Source of the DNA: Salinicola tamaricis
Lineage (GTDB): Bacteria > Pseudomonadota > Gammaproteobacteria > Pseudomonadales > Halomonadaceae
Reading direction: 5' to 3'
Assembly (NCBI RefSeq): GCF_003006155.1
Contig: NZ_CP023559.1
Span: 248,001-312,000, forward strand
DNA: 64,000 bases
Shown: piece after piece, positions 41,087-49,366 of the stretch
Layout of the letters: each line of letters starts with the position of its first letter
Position numbering within the stretch: the first letter of the stretch is position 1
Notes under the pieces: generated by a model
What the model was told of the DNA's origin: nothing
Database searches by the model: none
What the model saw: the letters and a program-made list of their open reading frames with translations, nothing else
Translations under genes and position numbers: made by a program

Positions 41087-44080
41087 ATGCTAACGACAGG
41101 ATACTGGAACCGCGAGCGCCTGCACGTCGAGCAGGCTGAGCTTGAAAGGGATGCACGACTGCGGCGTCGCACGCTTCCAGCGCGCCCAGCAACGAGCTAT
41201 CGAGAGCGGGGACGCCAGCGCCACGAGCTACAACACGCGGCTAATGCGGGAGTTTGTGCACCCCATGGCACAGGGATCCAGGCATATCTGGACCACTACG
41301 ACGGCAAGCCAGGGCGTAGCACCAAAGCATTGCAGCACCTGAGGCTGACTGATCCGCTTCAGGGTGCCTTCATCGGTATCAAATCCCTCTTCGAGGCGGT
41401 GCATACTGGGGAGTCCATCCAAAGCGTTGCCATCCGCATGGGTCGAAAGTACGAGGACCAAATCCGCTTTGCGAAGCTGGAGGACACAGCCCCGCGGTAC
41501 GTCCAACGCATCCGGGAGTCCCTGCGCAAGGCTCACAGCAAGAGCTATCAGCACCAGCGAAACGTGCTCGCCAACACTGAGGGCAAGGTTGCTGACGAGG
41601 TACGCCCCGAGTATGTGAACGACCTGTCTCGCTGGGTGGACTGGCCCAAGAAGGACCAGCTCGGGTTGGGGCTCTTGTGATCGAGATCGCGGAGAAGTCC
41701 CTGGCCTATGACGATCAGCCCGTGTTCCTGCGCATTCAGGAGACCCGGCGCAGCCCGTACCGCATCGAGCTGGGGCCCACTATCAAGGCGTGGATCAACC
41801 AGTACAGCGACTTCATGTCACATCTGCACCCGGACTACATGCCCTGCGTGGTGCCACCCAGGGACTGGGAGGGGCCCAAGCGTGGCGGCTACTTCACCCG
41901 GGAGATTGCCCGAACCCTGCCGTTCGTGAAGGTTCGCCGCCGTAAGCATCTCGACCTCCTGACGCGCCAGCAAATGCCCGAGGTCTACGAGGCCGCGAAT
42001 GCCCTCCAGCGGGTCCCGTGGAAGATCAACCAAGCTGTGCTAGCCGTGGCCGAGCGCATCCAGGCCCGGGACTTGGCGCTAGGCATGCCTCAGCGGGAGC
42101 CGTTCGAGCCTGAGCTTGCCCCTGTCCCCGCGGAGTTCCGGGGGTTGCGTGGCCCTGAGCTGCGCGAGGCGCTGACGGATGCACAACTCGCTGACTTCAA
42201 GCGCTGGAAGGCTGAGACCCGAGAGGTCTACCGCAAGGAGCGCAAGCGCTGCGCACAAGTGGACGAGGTGCGGCGGGTGCTGGCCCAGGCTAAGCGCTTC
42301 TCAATCTACCCCGCGCTGTACTTCGTCTACACGCTTGATAGCCGCGGTCGGGTCTACTGCCGCAGCTCTCTCGTGGGGCCGCAGGGCGGGGACATGCAGA
42401 AGGCCATGGTTCACTTCGCCAAAGCATTGCGCTGGGCGACAGGGGCCGGTACTGGCTGGCTGTGCACGGGCCGGGGTGTGGGGCAACGACAAGGTGTCCT
42501 TCGACGAGCGCGTGCAGTTCATCGAAGAGGACATGCGGGAGACCATCAAGGACATCGTAGCGGACCCGCTGACCTTCCGGGACTGGACAACCGCGGACAA
42601 GCCTTGGCAGTTCCTGGCGTGGTGCTACGAGTGGTCGGACATGCTGGACCACGTTGCAGACGGCAAACCTGCAAGCGCTTTCGAGTCCCGTATCCCAGTC
42701 GCGATGGACGGCTCGTGCTCCGGTATCCAGCACTACAGCGCGATGCTCCGGGACCGGCGCGGCGGAACCTCTGTGAACCTATGTGACAGCGAGAAGCCGA
42801 ACGATGTCTACGGGGACGTTGCCTCGGTGGTGCGAGAGGTGCTGGCAAGCATTGCTGATGGAAGTCGGGAGATGTCAATCACTTCAGGTAAGAAGGAGGT
42901 CTGTTCGAGTAAGTTGCGCCGGATGGCGCAGGCGTGGCTGACTTCGGGGTGGATCGTAAGCTCTGCAAGAAGCCAGTCATGACCCTTCCGTTGACTCCCT
43001 AGCGGAAGTAAAACCCGTGAACTCAGGGAAAGCCCAGTTGGCGCTGGGTAATCCTGAGCCAAGCTGACCGGATCGGAAGAGCCTTGACCGACGCTACCTA
43101 AGCAATAGCGATATTGGTCATCTTGAATTGGCGTTCAAGTAAGAAATCTTCCCGACTGTCAGAGGTGCAACGACTATCGAAACCCGCTAATGCGGAGGGA
43201 GTAGAGTACCCGCAAGCGCGGGGAGCGCCGGGCGGACCTGTGTCCGCATGATATAGTCTGTCTGCATGGCAACATGCCAGCCCTAGGAATGCCCGCTAAG
43301 GATTGCGGGAAGGGGCGGGGTGCGTCTAGCGCGCGCGCCTGAACACGAATGACGGAAGCACACTCATCACCTGCCGCGAGTCCATCCAGGACCACACGAG
43401 GGAGACTCAGGGCCGCCGAGGAGAAGCGTGTACGGGCCGCGGGGACTCCCCCCATGCCAGCACACCCCTTTGGCGACAACGCCTCTGAGCTGCCCTTGTT
43501 GGACGCTCTGGCCCTACTCACCAAGGTCCTGTGGGATTCAATCGGAGATGTGGTAGTCGCCGCCCGCAACGGCATGGCTATGATCCAGTCCATCGCTAAG
43601 CAGTGCTCGCACGAAGGCAAGCCACTGGTATGGACTACACCCACGGGGTTCATCGTGGAGCAAGCGATCTATAAGTCCCGGTCCGTGCGGGTCGAGACAG
43701 CCCTCTTTGGCGGCATTCGCATCCAGCTTAACGAGCAAACGGAGGAGATCGACAGCATCAAGATGCAGTCCAGCAGCGCACCTAACTTCGTGCACAGCAT
43801 GGATGCGTCACACCTGATCCGCTCTGTGAACGCCTTCACGGGCAACGGCATCCAGGACATCGCAGTAATTCACGACTCCTTCGGCACTCATGCGGGGAAC
43901 ACGGATACGCTGCGCAGTTGCTTGCGGCGGGAGTTCGTTGAGCTCTACATGGACGACCAACTCGGGGCGTTCAAGGATGAGGTCCAATCTTACTTGGACT
44001 CTGAACTGGAACAGGAGGTGCCCATGGTGGGCACGCTGGATCTACTCGATGTCCTAGAAAGCACTTACGCATTTGCATGA
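41087..44080 (+). CDS. T7-type single-subunit RNA polymerase, split by a group I intron, frame broken
   Basis: Exon 1 is 41087-42991, exon 2 43352-44080. Read across frame changes (about 41,138, 41,278, 41,674, 42,440, 42,475, 42,950, 43,400; all fit missing bases) it is collinear with T7 RNA polymerase: QAYLDHYDGKPGRSTKALQH, HPDYMPCVVPPRDWEGPKRG-GYF, VPWKINQAVLAVAERI, YTLDSRGRVYCRSSLVGPQG-GD, VHFAKAL, VWGNDKVSFDERVQFIEED, then PVAMDGSCSGIQHYSAMLRD (T7 Asp537), VDRKLCKKPVMTLP|YGS (T7 Arg627, Lys631, Tyr639) and AVIHDSFGTHAG (T7 His811-Asp812), ending DVLESTYAFA like T7 SDFAFA. All catalytic residues are kept. The intron lies inside the Tyr639-equivalent codon. Downstream three AATAC/CACTATA promoters fit this enzyme. 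The gene is probably controlled by the adjacent repressor. Confidence 0.9.
42992..43351 (+). ncRNA. Group I self-splicing intron in the phage RNA polymerase gene
   Basis: 360 nt without an endonuclease gene. P1: 5' exon CTTCCGT (42985-42991) pairs with GCGGAAG (43002-43008), ending in the obligatory U.G pair at the splice site. P4: CTCAGG (43022-43027) with CCTGAG (43053-43058). P5: CCCAG (43033-43037) with CTGGG (43044-43048). P7: GACTAT (43172-43177) with ATAGTC (43253-43258), within the characteristic GATATAGTC segment. The last intron base is G (43351). Removing 42992-43351 joins CCG-T to AC-GGA-AGC and restores TLPYGS, motif B of the polymerase. Frame and conserved protein sequence fix both splice sites. 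Confidence 0.92.
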
Positions 44081-44148
44081 TGATCTATTTTGGCGGTCAC
44101 ACCCTGGCCGCCTAATTCGAGGACGTGAGCAATAACTGGCATTGCTAA

Positions 44149-44571
44149 TCAGACAGTGTAGTACCGGGTTCTAGCCCTCTGGTAAGCCGTATGGGCCTCC
44201 TCCGCGGTCTGGTAGCTGCCTAGGTAGTAGGACCTCCCTTGCACACGGATGACTGCTGTAAAAGGCTTATTATGTTGCCCCCCTTTCCTTGAGACACCAC
44301 GATACCCGGTAGTGTTGTTACTCCTGTCTTTGGAGTGCCACGCGGCCCACTGCTGCCGAGACACACCACACCCCGGCTGGACCGGGAATGGGGTCCGTGC
44401 TTTTTCCAACTCGGGAGTGGCCTTCCTCCACCCCTTTGCCTGCCTTACCACACTATTTACTAGCTGACTGATGGAGCCTTGTGATAACCCCGTTGCCGCC
44501 GCTGCCAGTCGCTGCTTCGTAAAAACCCAGAGTGCCCCATCCGGGCTTATCAGTCTGATCTCGTGATTCAT
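44149..44571 (-). CDS. NUMOD/AP2-domain DNA-binding protein, homing-endonuclease relative without nuclease
   Basis: 140 residues, intact. N-terminal RLISPDGALWVFTKQRLAAA, TGLSQGSISQLVNS and AKGWR look like the NUMOD/IENR HTH modules found at the ends of GIY-YIG and HNH homing endonucleases. The C-terminal NNTTGYRGVSRKG...FTAVIRVQGRSYYLGSYQTAEEAHTAY is an AP2 domain. No HNH or GIY-YIG catalytic motif is visible between them, so only the DNA-recognition parts remain. It lies 69 bp from the end of the intron-bearing polymerase gene, convergent with it. A phage promoter (P2) and a palindrome lie 90-155 bp upstream. It may be a descendant of the enzyme that spread the intron, or a regulator. Confidence 0.78.
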   Translation of the reverse strand: MNHEIRLISPDGALWVFTKQRLAAAATGLSQGSISQLVNSVVRQAKGWRKATPELEKARTPFPVQPGCGVSRQQWAAWHSKDRSNNTTGYRGVSRKGGQHNKPFTAVIRVQGRSYYLGSYQTAEEAHTAYQRARTRYYTV

Positions 44572-44660
44572 GAAAAACCTCGCAGTTCATATCCAAGATG
44601 ACTACGAGAGCCCATATGTCGAAAAGGGCTCTCTGTTCGTACGTAGGCCCATGCAGGCCT

Positions 44661-44684
44661 TTCCTCGTATAGTGTCGGGATAAG
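44661..44684 (-). promoter_or_regulatory. T7-like phage promoter P2
   Basis: Minus-strand reading: TTATCCCGACACTATACGAG then GAAA. CGACACTATA is shared with P3, and GAGGAAA with P1. It is 90 bp upstream of the AP2 gene start. The rest of the 430-bp gap up to the TIR gene end (45003) has no supported gene. Confidence 0.78.
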
Positions 44685-44711
44685 ACAAGGGCTCGGTCTT
44701 CGGGGTTGTCG

Positions 44712-44727
44712 GTCTACATTTGTAGAC
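44712..44727. repeat. GTCTACATTTGTAGAC palindrome, copy 2
   Basis: Identical 16-bp copy of the site at 38943. Here it is 28 bp upstream of phage promoter P2, a good place for a regulator of the AP2 gene or for blocking transcription. Confidence 0.5.
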
Positions 44728-45002
44728 TAATGGCTAGGACCCAGCAGCAAAGCAAACAGGCTCAGAAGTAGCCCGAGCACACCCGGCAGCCCAGGATGCG
44801 GATAGCTGGGTAATCACAGGATGGGCCCAGAAGAGGCAGGTGAGCTAGATAGCCTAGCAAGCTCAAGAGAGAGATGTTGGAGCGGAGGGAAAGACAGATA
44901 GGCGGGGCCGCTCTACCCTCGTTGCTCTGGCAGCTCGTCCTGAGCATGCTGGCTACGCGCGCATAGACTCAGCACAGCGACCCGTAGCAATGCTTGCCCC
45001 TT

Positions 45003-45976
45003 TCAACGCTGTAGCGGCTCTATGAATATGCCCCAATAAAGCTCCGACGCACCTTCGGCAGTGAGTTTGGAATCTTGGTTCTCCTGCGTGCCTCGAAAGT
45101 TGATAGCCATTAGGCAGCGCAGATAGAGAGAGTGTTCATCAGCTTCAACGCGTAGACTCTCGTTGAATGAAATCCCTGAGCCGAGGGCGGGTAGCCCTTG
45201 GAGTATGCGATCCCACCACCTAATCCTTGATCGAGCAGAGAGACGGTGCAACGGTTCTCCTCCACGCCATCTCTGTACAACGCAGCTGTGAAACGATTTG
45301 CGTCAATCTGACGAAAGTCCCCTTCGATGCCAGGGTTCCTCTTAGCCAGTTCCTCCAGAGATGCCTCAAAGAAGCGTGACATGTACTCAAAAGACTCGAT
45401 GCGGAACCGGTCTTTGTCCCTGTCGGTGAAGCGCTTTGCCACCCGGAGGTTGCTTGACCTGGGAGCTGTGACTTGCGGAGGCTGGGCCTCCCACCCTGCC
45501 GACACCTCCTCTGGTGCAGCAGTTGAAGGATTGCCGCTGCCCCCTATTCGACGCACAGCCTTTCGAATGTCTTGGGTGACATCTAGTAGAGCTTCGTCTA
45601 CGTCCGGCCATCGCGTTACCGGCTTGCCGTCTCTCGGCGTAGCTCTCAGGTTGCCCAGAACTGGAGTCCAGTCGCAGGGACGCAAGATGATCGGTATCAC
45701 CTTCGCAACGCCCTGCTTATGTCGCTCCAGCGCTCGCGCAAGCTCGACATCCATGCAATAGGCGGAGTTGAGGAAGTCGGAGCTTACGAGGAGCAGGATG
45801 ATGTCAGCAGCCTCAAGGTAAGCGCTTATCTCTCCGTTCAAGTCATCTCCTGCCTCGATCCGCCGATCATGCCAAGCGTCGATGGCCCCCTCTCGCTTCA
45901 GGACAGATAAGTGAGCCTCCAGCTTGTCCCGCAAGGCTTCGTCGGTGTGACAGTAAGAGAAGAAGACTGACGCCAT
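45003..45976 (-). CDS. TIR-domain protein, frame broken near the C-terminus
   Basis: About 324 residues from ATG 45976. Residues 1-140 form a TIR domain: MASVFFSYCHTDEALRDKLE, DAWHDRRIEAGDDLNGEI, AADIILLLVSSDFLNSAYCM then DVELARALERHKQG with the glutamate expected for NADase activity, and VIPIILRPCDWTPV. The C-terminal ~150 residues (FRIESFEYMSRFFEASLEEL, EGDFRQIDANRFTAALYRDG) are unknown to me. The frame shifts near 45,200; restored sequence reads SGISFNESLRVEADEHSLYL and ends LYWGIFIEPLQR. Bacterial TIR proteins act in antiphage abortive systems, often making or cleaving NAD-derived signals. It lies inside the mobile element, so may be accessory cargo against other phages. Confidence 0.8.
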
Positions 45977-46177
45977 GAGGAGACTCTCGAAATCGCGGGT
46001 TCCTCTCGAAGATACGTCACAGTCATGAATAATCCCACCCCCGGCCCTGTATCCCAGGGTATACCTCAGCGAGTACAGGCAACCCCTCACCCACCCGTAC
46101 CCGTAAACACCTCTTGACCACTCATACGATCACACCAATAATGAACACAGCCAAACGAGCACAAAGGAGCAGATAGA

Positions 46178-46822
46178 ATGAAGCAGAGCTACATCCGGGG
46201 CTACCTCCGGGCTTCCACAGACGACCAGAACGCTACACGAGCCCAGGAGGCCCTCCAGAGCTTTGCCGAGGAGAGAGGTAGGGATGTGGTCGCTTGGTAC
46301 GTAGAGAACGCCAGCGGCGCCTCTGTGAGACGTACAGAGCTGGAGCGCCTGCTGGCCGATGCCAAACAGGGGGACATCCTGCTAATCGAGCAAGTGGACC
46401 GACTCACCCGCCTAACTCAGAAGGACTGGGACAGCCTGAAAGCCGCTATCAAGTCAGCGGGTATACGCATTGTCTCACTCGACCTGCCTACCAGCCACGC
46501 GGCAATGACTACCAGCCCGGATGACGAGTTCACGGGACGAATGCTAGGGGCAGTGAATGATATGCTCTTAGACATGCTGGCCGCTGTGTCACGCAAGGAC
46601 TACGACGACCGCCGTAGGCGTCAGGCTGAGGGTATCCGCAAAGCCAAGGAGCGCGGGGAATATAAGGGGCGTCCCGTAGACGAGGAGCAGCACCAGAAGA
46701 TACGAGAGTTGCGTGACCGTGGGTTCAGCGTGCGCAAGACTGCCGAACTGCTGAAATGCAGCCCGAGCACGGTACAGCGAGCCATGAAGATGGCAGATCA
46801 GAGCGGAGTTGATGCGAGGTAG
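46178..46822 (+). CDS. Serine recombinase (resolvase/invertase family)
   Basis: 214 residues, intact. IRGYLRASTDDQNATRAQEA holds the catalytic serine (Ser13) in the resolvase R-x-S-T-D-x-Q motif; GDILLIEQVDRLTRLTQKDW is the conserved ExxDRLxR motif; the long E helix follows, then YKGRPVDEEQHQKIRELRDR and the Hin-type HTH GFSVRKTAELLKCSPSTVQR. A Pin/Tn3-type small recombinase, not a large phage integrase. AAAGGAGCAGATAGA before the ATG is a good SD. Target sites are not identified. It is divergent from the TIR gene. Confidence 0.9.
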   Translation: MKQSYIRGYLRASTDDQNATRAQEALQSFAEERGRDVVAWYVENASGASVRRTELERLLADAKQGDILLIEQVDRLTRLTQKDWDSLKAAIKSAGIRIVSLDLPTSHAAMTTSPDDEFTGRMLGAVNDMLLDMLAAVSRKDYDDRRRRQAEGIRKAKERGEYKGRPVDEEQHQKIRELRDRGFSVRKTAELLKCSPSTVQRAMKMADQSGVDAR

Positions 46823-47007
46823 CATATAACCGCCGCAAGAGGCGCTCAGGCATTTCACGATGCCACCATCCAAGGCTCTACTCATGATCTAGAGCCCAGC
46901 AGAGAGGCCCAGCGTCTTCTGAGCGCCTTACAAGGAAGGCAGACAGCACTTAGCCTCCAATAAAACTAGCATGCTAACGAAACAAAAACCCCACCTACCC
47001 GGGCTCC

Positions 47008-47136
47008 CCGTCTTCGACGGAACGTCCTATGCTGTCTGGTAGTCCTGCGGTCGCTAGCGCTCCAACGCAGACACGCGGACCTATCCTGTTATTCCTTTCT
47101 GCTTTTGACCTTCCGTCGTAGACGGGACGTCCTATG
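47008..47136. repeat. Pair of 24-bp hairpin repeats
   Basis: 47008-47031 and 47113-47136 match at 21 of 24 positions, consensus CCGTCNTNGACGGRACGTCC then TATG. Each has a CCGTC/GACGG stem with a 3-nt loop. They are 105 bp apart, downstream of P3 on the minus strand. Confidence 0.6.
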
Positions 47137-47263
47137 ACTTCCTGTACTTCCCATTCTCTTTCACAAGGTGAAAGGTGTTGGGGAATGGTAGCGATGCTTC
47201 CTGGCTGACTAGGCTACCGGGATTGCCGCTGTAAAGCGGGCTTCCTGGACATCCTGTGCGCCT

Positions 47264-47290
47264 CTTTCCTTCATATAGTGTCGGGTATTG
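47264..47290 (-). promoter_or_regulatory. T7-like phage promoter P3
   Basis: Minus-strand reading CAATACCCGACACTATATGA then AGGAAAG. It keeps AATAC-N4-CACTATA, the exact skeleton of the T7 class III promoter (AATACGACTCACTATA), and shares CCCGACACTATA with P2. Transcription would run leftwards through the hairpin repeats, antisense to the serine recombinase gene, and into the TIR gene. Confidence 0.82.
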
Positions 47291-48018
47291 TCAGGACCAA
47301 TGATGCTGCGGGTTTTAAGAGATCACTTCTCGGCATATTCAACAGCTCAAAATCTTCTCCCATCGAACGGGGGGTACAGCTTGGGGCGCCACATCTTCTC
47401 GCAGCTCAGGCCCCTGATGGCCTCCTGCCCCCGGAACCCCGCCCCGCTATCACCCGGGACCAGGCGGGTCAGGGCGTAGAGAGGCTCCTAGGCAACTTAC
47501 CACCTGCGCTCCACCATCTTGCAAAGTGTCGTCGGGAGAAGCAGCAGCACTAGGTGCACAAGGCAATGGTCGTCTCCGGCCATCGGGAGTACGAGTTAAC
47601 ATGGCAGGCGATGGACATATGACCGGCACCACGCAGCTCCCACAGGACTACCTGAGCGCTCTAGAGGCCCTACCTACCCGCCTCGCAGCGACAAACATGT
47701 GGCCTGTACCTGCGCACGCCTCAGGCGCCAAAACGCCCAGAAAAGCCCCACTGAGCCAGCAGCGCGACGGGGGCCATGGGGGCTATGGGAGAGCCGCTCC
47801 TACATAGATCCCCTGAGAGAACTAATGCTCAATTTTTGAATTCTAGATATGCGCTGGCGAGCGCTTCTTGACCAATTTCAATAGCCTGCCACAACCCACC
47901 TGCTTGCAGGGAAGGATGTCCGCCCACCACCTGCGCATCACTCGGCACGACCGCACCACCCTGTTCCACATCGATTCGCCATATTGGGAGACAGAGGGCT
48001 ACGGCGTGCCGTTTGGGG

Positions 48019-48456
48019 TCAGCGCGTGGCTTCATCGGAATAGATGCTAGCCACATCAGGACTAGTCAGGATAGGTATGTCTACTGCTGGCCCTACTTGA
48101 CTTTTCAAAACATTCTCAAGCGCCCCACGCAATTGCCCCTGGCCAACCGATAGACCAAATTGGCTCAAGACCTCTTTGGCATCCTTCTCGTAGCTGCTAG
48201 GGCTCCAAGAGCGCTTCTCGTTCTCTGTTTCAACGGTGACCCAAACTGGGCGAAGGCCGCCGATGTGTTCTAGGACTACGAGCTTGAAAGGCATCAGTAA
48301 AGCCAGCGCGTAGTCCAGATGCACTCCCATCAGTTTTCCCACGAGAACCTTTTCCAGGTGCTGTTCGACAGGGCCTCTGGCGGACTCTTCAATCGGGTGT
48401 GAGGTTCGGGCTATCACACTGTGCCTCCTATTCCGAGCTGGTGGAGGTTTCAGCAT
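48019..48456 (-). CDS. Hypothetical protein
   Basis: Up to 145 residues; a start at the internal ATG or GTG near residue 14-16 (IARTSHPIEESARGPVEQHL) is also possible. The sequence has an amphipathic, plausibly globular composition (VLVGKLMGVHLDYALALLMP, FGLSVGQGQLRGALENVLKS) and no family I recognise. It is the last open frame of the element before attR. Codon use looks coding, but there is no homolog I can name. Confidence 0.45.
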   Translation of the reverse strand: MLKPPPARNRRHSVIARTSHPIEESARGPVEQHLEKVLVGKLMGVHLDYALALLMPFKLVVLEHIGGLRPVWVTVETENEKRSWSPSSYEKDAKEVLSQFGLSVGQGQLRGALENVLKSQVGPAVDIPILTSPDVASIYSDEATR

Positions 48457-48594
48457 AGCCTATGCCAGACGGGGGCGCGTCGGCAGAGGGACTAACATCT
48501 CTCGCTCAAAAGTGTCACAGAGAGTGTTACAGGGCCCGTGACTCCTTAGGTCGCCTCGGGTAGCCTCTGGCCAGTCATGGTGTGGCTTAGGGAA

Positions 48595-48671
<77 letters not shown>

Positions 48672-48754
48672 GGAAACGCGGGAGCCGTATGATACCCAAA
48701 GCCGGGGGCGCAGACCAGACGTTGCCCCGCTCGTCTCTGTCCAGGGAGGACACC

Positions 48755-49363
48755 ATGTCATCGAATACGCTTTTACGCCGCGTCGCCGGCGTCTTACTGC
48801 TGGGTGCCGCCTCGGCGTTCGGCGGTGTGGCGCAGGCGGCGTGGCAGATGGACCCCAGCCACTCAAAGGTCACCGCGGAGGTCACCGAGATCACCAGCAG
48901 CGGCCAGCGGATCCCCCATCAGCACGCGCTTCAGCGCATGGAGGGCGAGATCAGCGCGGATGGCACCCTGCGCCTGCCGGTGCGGCTCAACCAGACCGAT
49001 CTGCTGGATCGGCTGGGCCAGCTGCCGCCGTGGATGTCGTCGCTGACCAATTCCACCCTGGTTACGGTGGTGACCCAGCTACCGCCGGAGCGCATCAACT
49101 CGCTGCGCGTGGGGCAGTCCACCGTCGAGGTGCTCAAGCTGCGCACCGATGCCAACGGCGAGCAGCGCCAGGAGCGCCTGCCGGTGCGCTTCACCCGCGA
49201 GGCCGAGGATCGGGTCCGAGTGCGCAACGCCGAGCCGGTGTCGCTGGATGGCAAGCAGCTGATGAAGAACGGCACCGTGCGCACGATCCTCTCGCTGCTG
49301 GGCTATCAGCAGATCGGCGATGAAGTGCCGGTCACGCTCGATGCCCTGCTGGTCGACCGCTGA
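48755..49363 (+). CDS. YceI-like periplasmic protein
   Basis: 203 residues with signal peptide (LLRRVAGVLLLGAASAFGGV, cleavage after AQA). The mature protein begins AAWQMDPSHSKVTAEVTEIT, like the YceI domain's first strand (WxxDxxHSxv), and continues with HALQRMEGEISADGTLRLPV and the C-terminal VRTILSLLGYQQIGDEVPVT. YceI proteins are lipocalin-like and bind isoprenoid lipids in the periplasm. ATG 48755 has AGGGAGGA 5-6 nt upstream; earlier in-frame starts lack this. It lies 84 bp from the tRNA, outside the integrated element. Confidence 0.8.
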   Translation: MSSNTLLRRVAGVLLLGAASAFGGVAQAAWQMDPSHSKVTAEVTEITSSGQRIPHQHALQRMEGEISADGTLRLPVRLNQTDLLDRLGQLPPWMSSLTNSTLVTVVTQLPPERINSLRVGQSTVEVLKLRTDANGEQRQERLPVRFTREAEDRVRVRNAEPVSLDGKQLMKNGTVRTILSLLGYQQIGDEVPVTLDALLVDR

Positions 49364-49366
49364 TTC

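Larger units (their letters stand above)
46823..48018. other. 1.2-kb stretch without a firm gene, with P3 and hairpins
   Basis: Rich in short hairpins, with a duplicated 24-bp hairpin sequence (47008, 47113) and phage promoter P3. A rightward frame from ATG 47601 to 47807 (MAGDGHMTGTTQLPQDYLSA...) begins like some replication proteins but stops after 68 codons; I do not call it a gene. Other frames have no support. Confidence 0.5.

Noticed and set aside
43349..44080. Separate small RNA polymerase-like gene starting at 43,349
   Set aside because: It is exon 2 of the split polymerase; its first ~20 codons are out of frame and the conserved sequence upstream continues into the intron boundary.
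44762..44947. Short leftward frame between the AP2 and TIR genes
   Set aside because: 61 codons, no ribosome site and no similarity; region better explained by regulatory sequence.
47601..47807. Small rightward gene starting MAGDGHMTGTTQLPQ
   Set aside because: It vaguely resembles the start of replication proteins but ends after 68 codons with low-complexity sequence and has no good ribosome site.
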